A DNA stretch of 64,000 nucleotides, taken from positions 1 to 64,000 of the forward strand of contig NZ_JAIQXX010000008.1 in the NCBI RefSeq assembly GCF_021887715.1, read 5' to 3'. The first letter of the stretch is position 1; each line of letters opens with the position of its first letter. This stretch comes from Winogradskyella immobilis. Its GTDB lineage: Bacteria; Bacteroidota; Bacteroidia; Flavobacteriales; Flavobacteriaceae. Shown piece after piece: positions 26,900-35,552 of the stretch. A model generated the notes under the pieces. It was not told the origin of the DNA, made no database searches, and was given only the letters and a program-made list of their open reading frames with translations. The position numbers and the translations under genes were made by a program.

Positions 26900-29800
26900 A
26901 TGAAAAGAAAAACGCTTCTTGTACCTCTAGTACTTCTAATATTAGTGACTTTCTCTGTTATGTTTACTAATAAAAATAGTGAAGAAGAAATTAAAAATCA
27001 AGAAATCACAAAGCTTAGAGAAAAACACAAACAATTTTTAAAGAATACAGCTTATAAAAAAAACAGAAAGCTTTCAAGGACAGAACGTAAAGCTAAAGCT
27101 TTACCACCTAATGCTTTTTATGAACAATTATGGGAGAGAACAATGGATCCTAATTTGGGTTATCCAGATTTAAAAGAAGGGTTGAGAGTTCAGCATGAAT
27201 TAATTAAAGCTAGAAAAGATCAAAATATAGTAGCTAGAGTTCCAGGGCAAGATGAAGATAATGCTTGGGTAGAGCGTGGGCCTAGTAATTTTGGTGGAAG
27301 AACAAGAGGAGTTTTGTTTGATCCTAATGATTCTAATAATCGACGTGTTTTTGCAGGCGGTGTAAGTGGTGGTGTATGGGTCAATGATGATATTACTGAT
27401 GCTAATTCTGTTTGGCAATTGGTGCCTGGTGTTCCTGAGAATATAGCAGTTAATGTTTTTGCTGTAGACCCTAATAATACTAATATAATATATATAGCTT
27501 CCGGGGAAGAATATACAAATAACGCATCTGTAGGAAATGGAGTATATCGTTCTGTTGATGGAGGCGAAAATTGGGAAATGATTTTTGGTGGACCTGAAGG
27601 TACATCTACGCCAAATGGTAATAATATTTTATTAGATGGAATATTTCAAGTCAATGATATTATTACAAGAAATGTGGGCGGAGCAACAGAAGTGTATTTT
27701 GCTGCAACAAATGGTGCATTCACTCAAGGTGGGTCGCCAGTAGCACTTCTCGGGGTAGAACAAAGAGGAGTATATAGGTCATTAGATAATGGAGATACTT
27801 GGGAGCAATTAGATATTATAGATTCTTCTGCGAACGTACAAATTAATCCTAATGATATAGAATTAGACGCTAATAATAATATATGGGTTGCTACGGCAAA
27901 TTCAAGTAGCGGTGGTACTTCTGTTACAAATGGAGGGCAAATCTATATGTCATCAAACGGAGTAGATTTCTCATTTGTTAATAGTATAGGTAATAATATT
28001 AATAGAACTGAAATAGCAGCTTCATCTCAAGATTCTAATTTATTTTATATGGCTGTAAATCAGGGTGGCCAGGCTAACTTATTTATAACCACAGATGCTT
28101 TTGAAACTATAGAACCATTGAATGAACCAGAAGATGCTGATGGTGGTATTCCAGCTAATGACTATACTAGAGGGCAAGCATTTTACGATTTACCTATTGA
28201 AGTTGACCCAAATAATGACGGCATATTATATGTTGGAGGGATTAATTGGTTTAGAGGTGTTATGGATCAATCTACTGGGGATATTGATTGGGATCAAATC
28301 TCAAGATGGAATACAGGTATAAATATTAATGTTCCTTTAGTTCATGCAGATATGCATGCACTTACATTTCGACCAGGAAGTTCAAATCAAGCTATTATAG
28401 GAACAGATGGCGGAGTGTATTATGCAAATAATTTACTTTTGAGTTCTTTTACTACTAACGCTATAACTCCTAGAAATAATGGTTACGCAGTAACACAGTT
28501 TTACTTTGGAGATATTAATGATGTAGATGGTACTGTAGGTGGTGGCACTCAAGATAATGGTACACCGTTTAATTTAACAGGAGATGCAAGTAATGGTGTA
28601 GAACCATTTTTTGCAGTTAGAGGAGGAGATGGAGCCTACGGTCAATTTGATGATGATGGGGATTATTTCATTCATTCTATACAGAATATCAGTTATACTT
28701 TTACAAATACACCTATTAGTGGTGGAACTAATGCTTTTGGAGGTGCTGCTATTCCAACAGTTGGCAATACTGGATATGGTATAACGAGTAGGGCACAAAA
28801 TTCTGGCGAAGGTAATTTTATTAATGAAGCAGATGTAGATACTAATTTAGATATTCTTTATATAAATTCAAGTGTTCCAGGTGGTCAATTTAGAATAGGT
28901 GTATATGGTAATTTAGAAGGTGGGTCTAGTGCAGCTATTACTGAAGATTTCTTAACCAATGGTATTTTTGGTAGTGAGCCTTCTGCATTACAAGTGTCTC
29001 GTTTTACAACTGACGCTACATTGTTGATGATAGGGACGGATACAGGTCAACTATTGCGAGTAGAAAATGCAAATGAGGGTTCTGATGATTCTCAATTTAC
29101 AGATATTAGGGGTTCTGATTTTGTTGGCTCGATTTCCGATATTGAGTTTGGGGAAAATGAAAATTCAATAATGGTCACTATGTCTAATTATGGTGTAGAT
29201 AGTGTGTTTTTTACAGAAGATGGAGGAGCAACTTGGGCATCTAAAGAAGGGAATTTACCAAACATTCCAGTATATGCAATATTACCAAGTCCATTTAATC
29301 CTAACGAGGTTATTTTAGGAACACAGTTTGGAGTGTTTAGAACAGATAACTTTTTAGATGCAAACCCAATATGGCAACCTTCTTTTAATGGTATGAGTAA
29401 TGTGCCAGTAAGAGATTTAGATTTACGTCCGTCTACTAATGAAGTTTTAGCAACTACTCATGGTCGAGGAATGTTTGTGGGTCAATTTATAGATTCTTTT
29501 GATCCTAATGGTGATGATGATGGCGATGGCATATTAAATGGCGTAGATAATTGCCCTGATAATGCTAACCCAGATCAAGAAGATATAGATGGTGATGGTA
29601 TAGGAGATGTATGTGATAACTGCATGAATAATGCAAACCCTAACCAAGAGGATTTCGATAATGATGGAATAGGTGATGCTTGTGATGATAGTGATGGTGA
29701 TGGAATTAATGATGATGTGGATAATTGTCGAAATAATGCAAATCCAGGACAAGAAGATGCCGATGGTGATGGCATAGGTGATGCATGTTCTGATAGTGAT

Positions 29801-30754
29801 GGTGATGGTGTAATAGATGTAGAAGATAACTGCCCCGATAACGCTAATCCTGAGCAAGAAGATTTTGATGGTGATGGTATAGGTGACGTGTGTGAAGATA
29901 GCGATGGTGATGGAATTAATGATGATATAGATAACTGTCCAGAGAATTCAAATGCAGACCAAGCAGATACAAATGGAAATGGCATTGGTGATGTATGCGA
30001 TCCAGCACCAGAAGCTCCAGATAATATATCTATTCAAACAATATCAGAATCCTGTCCAGGTTTAGATAATGGAGATATATTAGTTACCGTAAATGAAACA
30101 TTTGTAAATTATACGGCAATCTTAACGGATAATTCAGGTACACAGATTGGTGATTCAATAAGTTTCAATACTACTGCAAGTTTTGAAGAATTGCCAGTAG
30201 GTACGTATACATTGTGTGTAGCAATAGATGGTAGAAATTTTGAAAATTGTTTTGAAATTAATATAGAAGCTGCACCTGAATTAGATATTGATTTTAATTC
30301 ACTTCCAATACTAAATAGAGTTATAAATAATACATATACCTTTAATATAAATACTGGAACTAGTCCATTTGAAATTCGTTTAAATGGTGATTTATTACGT
30401 ACTACAAGTGAGAGAAATATAGAAATTGAAATAGAAGATTCAGGAGTATTAGAAATTATATCATCTAGATTGTGTGAAGGTATATTTTCAATAAATATTG
30501 AGCCAACAATACAAGATGTACGGGCATTTCCTAATCCAGTAATTAATAATCTTTTAGTGACAATACCTGGGAATGTAGATACTGTTCCAGTTAGCGTTTT
30601 TAGCATAACAGGGCAATTAGTATATCAATCTAATAGTGTTGTGTCTTCAAATAGAATAAGTATACCATTTGTTAATATGTCTGAAGGTGTGTATTTTGTA
30701 AGATTGGATATGCAAGGACAAGATGAACCAGTAGTATTAAGAATAATAAAATAA
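26900..30754 (+). CDS. Secreted beta-propeller protein with thrombospondin type 3 repeats and T9SS tail
   Basis: About 1284 residues. The ATG at 26900 is chosen because MKRKTLLVPLVLLILVTF then forms a proper signal peptide; a GTG at 26852 would add 16 unlikely residues. The body (about 110-860) is a sortilin/sialidase-like beta-propeller with repeated YRSxDxGxTW Asp-box motifs (VYRSVDGGENW, VYRSLDNGDTW, FFTEDGGATW). Calcium-binding thrombospondin type 3 repeats follow (about 872-1035, D-D-GDGI-D-DNC units), then the type A sorting domain (FPNPVINNLL...VYFVRL). It probably sits on or is released from the outer membrane. A lipoprotein gene follows after 8 bp. Confidence 0.9.
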   Translation: MKRKTLLVPLVLLILVTFSVMFTNKNSEEEIKNQEITKLREKHKQFLKNTAYKKNRKLSRTERKAKALPPNAFYEQLWERTMDPNLGYPDLKEGLRVQHELIKARKDQNIVARVPGQDEDNAWVERGPSNFGGRTRGVLFDPNDSNNRRVFAGGVSGGVWVNDDITDANSVWQLVPGVPENIAVNVFAVDPNNTNIIYIASGEEYTNNASVGNGVYRSVDGGENWEMIFGGPEGTSTPNGNNILLDGIFQVNDIITRNVGGATEVYFAATNGAFTQGGSPVALLGVEQRGVYRSLDNGDTWEQLDIIDSSANVQINPNDIELDANNNIWVATANSSSGGTSVTNGGQIYMSSNGVDFSFVNSIGNNINRTEIAASSQDSNLFYMAVNQGGQANLFITTDAFETIEPLNEPEDADGGIPANDYTRGQAFYDLPIEVDPNNDGILYVGGINWFRGVMDQSTGDIDWDQISRWNTGININVPLVHADMHALTFRPGSSNQAIIGTDGGVYYANNLLLSSFTTNAITPRNNGYAVTQFYFGDINDVDGTVGGGTQDNGTPFNLTGDASNGVEPFFAVRGGDGAYGQFDDDGDYFIHSIQNISYTFTNTPISGGTNAFGGAAIPTVGNTGYGITSRAQNSGEGNFINEADVDTNLDILYINSSVPGGQFRIGVYGNLEGGSSAAITEDFLTNGIFGSEPSALQVSRFTTDATLLMIGTDTGQLLRVENANEGSDDSQFTDIRGSDFVGSISDIEFGENENSIMVTMSNYGVDSVFFTEDGGATWASKEGNLPNIPVYAILPSPFNPNEVILGTQFGVFRTDNFLDANPIWQPSFNGMSNVPVRDLDLRPSTNEVLATTHGRGMFVGQFIDSFDPNGDDDGDGILNGVDNCPDNANPDQEDIDGDGIGDVCDNCMNNANPNQEDFDNDGIGDACDDSDGDGINDDVDNCRNNANPGQEDADGDGIGDACSDSDGDGVIDVEDNCPDNANPEQEDFDGDGIGDVCEDSDGDGINDDIDNCPENSNADQADTNGNGIGDVCDPAPEAPDNISIQTISESCPGLDNGDILVTVNETFVNYTAILTDNSGTQIGDSISFNTTASFEELPVGTYTLCVAIDGRNFENCFEINIEAAPELDIDFNSLPILNRVINNTYTFNINTGTSPFEIRLNGDLLRTTSERNIEIEIEDSGVLEIISSRLCEGIFSINIEPTIQDVRAFPNPVINNLLVTIPGNVDTVPVSVFSITGQLVYQSNSVVSSNRISIPFVNMSEGVYFVRLDMQGQDEPVVLRIIK

Positions 30755-30762
30755 AAATAGCA

Positions 30763-31461
30763 ATGAATAGATTAAATAATAAATATATAGGACTATTAAT
30801 AACAGTAATATTATTCTCCTGTGGAGGTGGTGATGATGGACCACCACCAAATCAATTACCTGGACTTATTGGTACGGTACAATTTCCAACAGCTAATTTG
30901 TTATGCATAGATAATAATATAACGTTTGATTGGAATGATGCTACAGACGCTGAAGATGGTAATAATGTTACATATAGAATTACTATTGCAAGAGATAGAG
31001 ATTTAACAGATATAGTTGAAACACGTATAGTAGCAACAAGTCAAGTTACAATTTTGTTAGATCGTAATATGGCTTTTTATTGGAATGTAGTAACAAGAGA
31101 TAGTGAAGGTTTAGAGAGCGAACCATCCCCAACATTAGCCTTTTTTACAATGGGAGATGGTGAAACTAATAGTGTGCCGTTTACAGCGGCATTAGTTGCG
31201 CCTGGCGATGATGCTAATGTACCTTCAGGTACGGTGACGCTATCATGGTTAGGTGGTGATGCTAATCCAAATGATATATTAATGTATGATGTATTTTTTG
31301 GAACAAATCCTAATCCACCAATGATCTCGTCAGATATAACGGATGAAACTTTTGATGTTATGGCGCCAGACGCAGCAACGACATATTATTGGAGAATTAA
31401 TACAACTGATGGTTCTGGCTCAAGAAGTATAGGTAGAGTATGGCAGTTTATAACAAATTAG
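30763..31461 (+). CDS. Fibronectin type III-like surface lipoprotein
   Basis: A 232-residue protein with a lipoprotein signal (ITVILFSC|GGGDDGPP, acyl cysteine at about residue 20). Two beta-sandwich repeats resemble fibronectin type III (about 45-125 and 135-230), each ending in a conserved aromatic strand (FYWNVVTRDSEG, YYWRINTTDGSG). The Gly/Asp stretch after the cysteine resembles the lipoprotein surface-export signal known in Bacteroidota. It lies 8 bp after the T9SS beta-propeller gene and the two probably act together on the cell surface. Confidence 0.78.
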   Translation: MNRLNNKYIGLLITVILFSCGGGDDGPPPNQLPGLIGTVQFPTANLLCIDNNITFDWNDATDAEDGNNVTYRITIARDRDLTDIVETRIVATSQVTILLDRNMAFYWNVVTRDSEGLESEPSPTLAFFTMGDGETNSVPFTAALVAPGDDANVPSGTVTLSWLGGDANPNDILMYDVFFGTNPNPPMISSDITDETFDVMAPDAATTYYWRINTTDGSGSRSIGRVWQFITN

Positions 31462-31474
31462 AATTTGTAAACAA

Positions 31475-31517
31475 AATCAAAAAAAGCGATTACAATTAGT
31501 AATCGCTTTTTTTGATT
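31475..31517. terminator. Bidirectional terminator after lipoprotein gene
   Basis: A long stem AATCAAAAAAAGCGATTAC / GTAATCGCTTTTTTTGATT around a short loop. It separates the convergent lipoprotein and OmpA-like genes. Confidence 0.9.
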
Positions 31518-31545
31518 GCATGTCTCGTCCTGAAATAGCGTTACA

Positions 31546-32367
31546 CTAAAATTTATTCTTCATGTACTCACTAACCAAAGTGTAAAAGGCACTATAGTTA
31601 GGATCGATAATAATCCGAGTTACTGTATCTACACCTGTAGTGGCATATTCACTTTTACCCATTGCATTCATACGTTTAGGGTCGATAGAATACTGGTTTT
31701 GTAAAACTCTAACAACAGAGGCAGCTTGCCTAGAGCTGAGATCCCAATTATCGATTGATGTTTTGTCTTCAAACTTTATAGCATTACTGTTGCCCTGAAC
31801 AGTAATTTTTATTTCAGGGTTATTATTCATTAATTTTGAGAGTTGTTCTAATGCTTTTTTTCCATTTTCATTAACTTCAAAATTTTTATCAGTATTTTCA
31901 AAAAGTAATGTGTTTGGAATACTTAAAGTTATAGTTTCATTGTTAAGTTTTACGGAAATACTGCTGTTAATTAATTCTTTTTTTAATTGAGTAAGTGTTA
32001 TTAGTTTTAAAGAATCTCTTTGCGCTAATGCTTCCCCTATATATTTTATTTGATTCTCTTTTTCTTTTAAACTTTGTAAAGTATTACTAACATTTTCAGA
32101 CTTCTTTTTAGAAGCTTCAGTTAGTAAAGTTATATTTTTTAAAAAAGAAGCATTGGTTTCTTTTAATTGAGAATTTTGTTCTTTGAGCGTTAATAATTTA
32201 GCTTCATTTACTTTTTCATTTCTTTGAGAAACTGCCAAATTTTCTTGCATTTCATTTAATTCTGATTTAAGCATTTCAATTTTTAATAGTAAATCTTTTT
32301 TCTTTTGGGCAATAGCAATCATTCCGATTAAAGAAAACGTAATAGTAAAAAAAGTAACTTTCTTCAT
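31546..32367 (-). CDS. OmpA-like periplasmic protein with coiled coil
   Basis: 273 residues: a signal peptide (MKKVTFFTITFSLIGMIAIAQ), a coiled coil (about 25-145, repeated Leu/Lys/Glu heptads) and a C-terminal OmpA-type peptidoglycan-binding domain. The last contains the recognisable helix TSIDNWDLSSRQAASVVRVL. It lacks an outer-membrane barrel, so it is likely a periplasmic linker between envelope layers. Single gene, convergent with the lipoprotein gene. Confidence 0.85.
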   Translation of the reverse strand: MKKVTFFTITFSLIGMIAIAQKKKDLLLKIEMLKSELNEMQENLAVSQRNEKVNEAKLLTLKEQNSQLKETNASFLKNITLLTEASKKKSENVSNTLQSLKEKENQIKYIGEALAQRDSLKLITLTQLKKELINSSISVKLNNETITLSIPNTLLFENTDKNFEVNENGKKALEQLSKLMNNNPEIKITVQGNSNAIKFEDKTSIDNWDLSSRQAASVVRVLQNQYSIDPKRMNAMGKSEYATTGVDTVTRIIIDPNYSAFYTLVSEYMKNKF

Positions 32368-32579
32368 AAGATGTATTTTTGTGCTTAATATATGAAATCA
32401 CTTAGTAGTGAAGTACTGTGTTATTTTAAGATCAAAAATAAAACAATTAGAAATAAGAATCTACATTGAAAACAAATTGTGCATAAAGAGTGGAATTGTA
32501 CAACTCACTTTTTAAAATTATGTGACTTTTATAATTATTTTGTATCTTAATACTATATAACTTATTAAAATTTAAAGAT

Positions 32580-32780
32580 ATGTCAGTAATGAAAGTCATT
32601 GAAGTATTAGCAAACTCAGAAAAGAGCTGGGAAGATGCTACTAGAAAAGCAGTAAAACAAGCTTCAAAAAGTGTGAAAAATATTAAATCCGTTTATGTGC
32701 AATCGCAAAGTGCAGTTGTTAATGACGATGAAGTAACTGAGTTTAGAGTAAATATAAAACTTACTTTTGAAGTTAATTAA
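32580..32780 (+). CDS. Dodecin family flavin-binding protein
   Basis: A 66-residue beta-alpha-beta-beta protein with the dodecin core (VIEVLANSEKSWEDATRKAV and a C-terminal EFRVNIKLTFEV strand). Dodecins form hollow dodecamers that store riboflavin or FMN. Length is normal. A stand-alone gene; the terminator at 32979-33006 could end its transcript after passing an antisense small gene. Confidence 0.92.
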   Translation: MSVMKVIEVLANSEKSWEDATRKAVKQASKSVKNIKSVYVQSQSAVVNDDEVTEFRVNIKLTFEVN

Positions 32781-32792
32781 AATACTTAACAT

Positions 32793-32945
32793 TTACCCTA
32801 AAGCATTTTTAGTAACATAAGTGCGCCAACCAATAATAGCTAATTGAATTTTAGAAGCTTTAGAGAGATCTAATTGTCTTTTAGAATAGCAAGGGAAGAT
32901 AACTTTATTCATCTTAGCTAAAATTTTAAATAAAGATTGCCTCAT
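32793..32945 (-). CDS. Small basic 50-residue protein (family often labelled 'SsrA-binding protein')
   Basis: An open frame of 50 residues starting MRQSLFKILAKMNKVIFP and ending YVTKNALG, rich in Lys and hydrophobics, with the phrase SKRQLDLSKASKIQLAIIGW in the middle. From memory, similar roughly 50-residue proteins occur across Flavobacteriaceae and are auto-named SsrA-binding protein. It is far too short to be SmpB and shares no visible SmpB motif. It lies convergent to dodecin (12-bp gap). A hairpin with a T-run (32979-33006) lies in its likely leader. Function unknown. Confidence 0.65.
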   Translation of the reverse strand: MRQSLFKILAKMNKVIFPCYSKRQLDLSKASKIQLAIIGWRTYVTKNALG

Positions 32946-33513
32946 AAATATTAGTTGTATTGATGGTATAAAAATAACAAAACCTAATCGTTTCCGATTA
33001 GGTTTTTATTATTTTGATTGGTTGGTGTTATTTTTTTAGAATAAAGCAAAAATAAATTCAACAATAATTTTTACGACTGTCAGCATAATTTTTCGGTTTA
33101 ATAAGGTTAATATTTTATAACGTTTTTTAGATTGAGTTTTCAATATATGTTAAGCTTTAACCTATTGCCAAATGATTTTATATAAATCAATGATATTGAA
33201 TTCTATTTTGTAAGTGAAAAAATGAATAATATTACATATTAAAACGCAATGTCTTCAAAAAAGTTTTTATATATAACTATAAAGTGAATTTATGATTTCA
33301 ATTAATAATAATTGTAGAGTGTTTTAATAAGGAGTTTTAAAAACCAAGGGGAAGAAATCGTTAAAAAACAACTTTTTTTAGCATTTCATCTTTTATAATA
33401 AAATGATAATTGATTATTAGACTTTAATTATTTGAAATGTTTTTCAGCAATTTTATGGCAATTTATTAATTACACATCCTAAGTTATTAATGTATATTTA
33501 CTAAAAAAAAGCA
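32946..33513. other. 568-bp AT-rich intergenic region
   Basis: No open frame of note. It holds a terminator-like hairpin (32979-33006) and a minus-strand -7-like motif TATTTTTG (33047-33054). The remainder is very AT-rich leader DNA upstream of the endonuclease gene. No RNA gene recognised. Confidence 0.6.
32979..33006. terminator. Terminator or attenuator hairpin
   Basis: Perfect stem AAAACCTAATCG / CGATTAGGTTTT with TTTC loop and T-rich tails on both strands. On the plus strand it could end the dodecin transcript. On the minus strand it lies in the leader of the 50-residue gene, 34 bp before its ATG. Confidence 0.8.
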
Positions 33514-35484
33514 ATGTTGAGATACTTTCTTTTAATTATACTATTATTTTCAACCTTAATAAGTATAGATGCTCAAGATTTGATAATTAATGAGCTAGAT
33601 GCAGATACACCGGGAGTGGATAATCAAGAGTTTATAGAGCTTAAGTCAATAACTCCAAACTTTTCTACAGATGGGTTTGTGCTTGTTTTTTTTAATGGCT
33701 CTACCAGCGGTGGTGACACTAGTTACTTGGCTTATGATTTATCTGGTTTTACAACGGATAGTAATGGATTATTAGTTTTAGGAAGTACTGGTGTATCTCC
33801 ATTTCCACAGATAGTTATTAACGAAAGTGTAATACAAAACGGAGCTGACGCTGTTGCTATATATAGCGGTACATTAGATATGTTTCCTGGAGGAACTTTA
33901 GCTACGCAAACTAATTTAATAGATGCATTGGTCTATGGTACTAATGATGCAACAGATGATGGCTTGCTAGCGCTTCTTGGGAAAACTATTCAACATAATG
34001 ATAATGGAACCAATGCAAACCCTAAGTCGATACAACGATTTGTAGATGATATGGGAGATGTTATATTTTCTGCAGAACTTCCAACACCTAGGATGCCTAA
34101 CGATGGAAGTGGTATTGTTTTTAACCCAGTTTCAATAACGGTAGACCAATCTGACTATAATGAAGGAGATAGTTTTACAATCACTTTTACATCAGAGACT
34201 AATGTAACCTCAGATTTGAACTTTAATATAAATTTAGATAATGGTACTTTTAACATCTCCGATTTTTCGGGAGATACAAATTTAACTATCCCTAATGGTC
34301 AAAATACAATCAGTACTACAATTACACTTACAGACGATACCATTGATGAAGGAGATGAGGTATTGCGTATTCAATTTATTGACCTTGTTGAACCAATAAT
34401 AGCATCTAATAATTTAGTAGAAGTAAGAGTTGTTGATAATGATTTTACAACTGCAGCATGGGGAACACCTGTAAATCCAACTTTTGGTTTGGTGACTAGC
34501 ACACAACCTAATGGTTATTACAATAGCTTAGATGGATTAGCTGATTTAGATTTGCGGCAAGCGATACAAGATATTATTGCAGATCCAAATGTGGTAAGAG
34601 CTCAGACTTATGCAGATGTTATAGATATTTTAAAGTTGGCAGATCAAAACCCAGAAAATAGTAATGAGGTTTGGTTGGTATATACCGAAGAAGGGCGCTC
34701 CAAATTAGATTTTCAAACCTCATCAAGTAATGTGGGAAAATGGAATAGAGAACATACGTTTCCTTTGTCTAGAGCTGGTTACAATGGTATAGACGCGGAT
34801 GATATAGCCGATGGTATAGATGTATTTTTCCTAACAGAAGCTGATTCTTTACGACATGGTTATTCAGATGCACATGCATTAAGAGCTGTTGATGGTTCAG
34901 AGAATAGTTCTAGAGGAAGTAGACATTATGGTGCTGGAGAATATATTGGACCGTCTGGTACATTAGGCAGTTTTAGAGGTGATGTGGCTCGAGGAGTTCT
35001 ATTTTTAGAATTACGTTATAATGGATTGGAGGTAATAGATGGATTTACAACATCTACGGGACAAATGGGTGATTTGGCAACTTTATTAGATTGGCATAGA
35101 AATGATCCGCCAGACGATTTTGAAATGAATAGAAATAATATAGTCTTTGAATGGCAAAAAAATAGAAATCCTTTAATAGATCAACCGCTTTTAGTGGAAT
35201 TTATCTGGGGAAATAGAGTAGGAGATGTTTGGCAACAAACGCTGAGTGCAAATGAAAATAATACATTAAATATAGATGTTTATCCAAACCCAACAGATGA
35301 CCGTATTTTTATAAAAGGCTTAAATGAACCAGCAGAAATAAAAGTGTTTTCCGTTGAAGGAAAAGAACTGCTCTCTGAAACAGTTAGCAATAATACTATG
35401 GATTTAAAATTGAGTTCAGGTTTATATCTTATAGAAATAGTGACGGACAAAGGCTCTGCTATAAAACGAATAATTGTAAAATAA
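33514..35484 (+). CDS. Secreted endonuclease I with lamin-tail and Calx-beta domains and T9SS tail
   Basis: A 656-residue extracellular nuclease. Order: signal peptide (residues 1-20), lamin-tail domain (about 21-190, LIINELDADTPGVDNQEFIEL), Calx-beta domain (about 205-310), endonuclease I domain (about 325-575) and type A sorting domain (about 585-656, VYPNPTDDRIFI...GLYLIEI). In the endonuclease domain the catalytic region NREHTFPLSRAGYNG and following GDVARGVLFLELRYNG are intact. It probably degrades extracellular DNA/RNA for phosphate and nucleotides. Single gene closed by a terminator. Confidence 0.92.
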   Translation: MLRYFLLIILLFSTLISIDAQDLIINELDADTPGVDNQEFIELKSITPNFSTDGFVLVFFNGSTSGGDTSYLAYDLSGFTTDSNGLLVLGSTGVSPFPQIVINESVIQNGADAVAIYSGTLDMFPGGTLATQTNLIDALVYGTNDATDDGLLALLGKTIQHNDNGTNANPKSIQRFVDDMGDVIFSAELPTPRMPNDGSGIVFNPVSITVDQSDYNEGDSFTITFTSETNVTSDLNFNINLDNGTFNISDFSGDTNLTIPNGQNTISTTITLTDDTIDEGDEVLRIQFIDLVEPIIASNNLVEVRVVDNDFTTAAWGTPVNPTFGLVTSTQPNGYYNSLDGLADLDLRQAIQDIIADPNVVRAQTYADVIDILKLADQNPENSNEVWLVYTEEGRSKLDFQTSSSNVGKWNREHTFPLSRAGYNGIDADDIADGIDVFFLTEADSLRHGYSDAHALRAVDGSENSSRGSRHYGAGEYIGPSGTLGSFRGDVARGVLFLELRYNGLEVIDGFTTSTGQMGDLATLLDWHRNDPPDDFEMNRNNIVFEWQKNRNPLIDQPLLVEFIWGNRVGDVWQQTLSANENNTLNIDVYPNPTDDRIFIKGLNEPAEIKVFSVEGKELLSETVSNNTMDLKLSSGLYLIEIVTDKGSAIKRIIVK

Positions 35485-35498
35485 CGATATAGCATAAT

Positions 35499-35530
35499 AA
35501 AAAACTCGAAGAATTGTCTTCGAGTTTTTT
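35499..35530. terminator. Bidirectional terminator after endonuclease gene
   Basis: Stem AAAAAACTCGAAGA / TCTTCGAGTTTTTT with a 4-nt loop, between the convergent nuclease and M56 genes. Confidence 0.9.
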
Positions 35531-35552
35531 GAAACCTATTTAGCTTTAATGC

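Noticed and set aside
29534-29985. Long open frames on the minus strand across the thrombospondin repeats
   Set aside because: They arise from the repeated GATGGTGATGG-type codons of the Asp/Gly-rich repeats on the plus strand; the translations are low-complexity Ile/Ser/Thr runs without a family.
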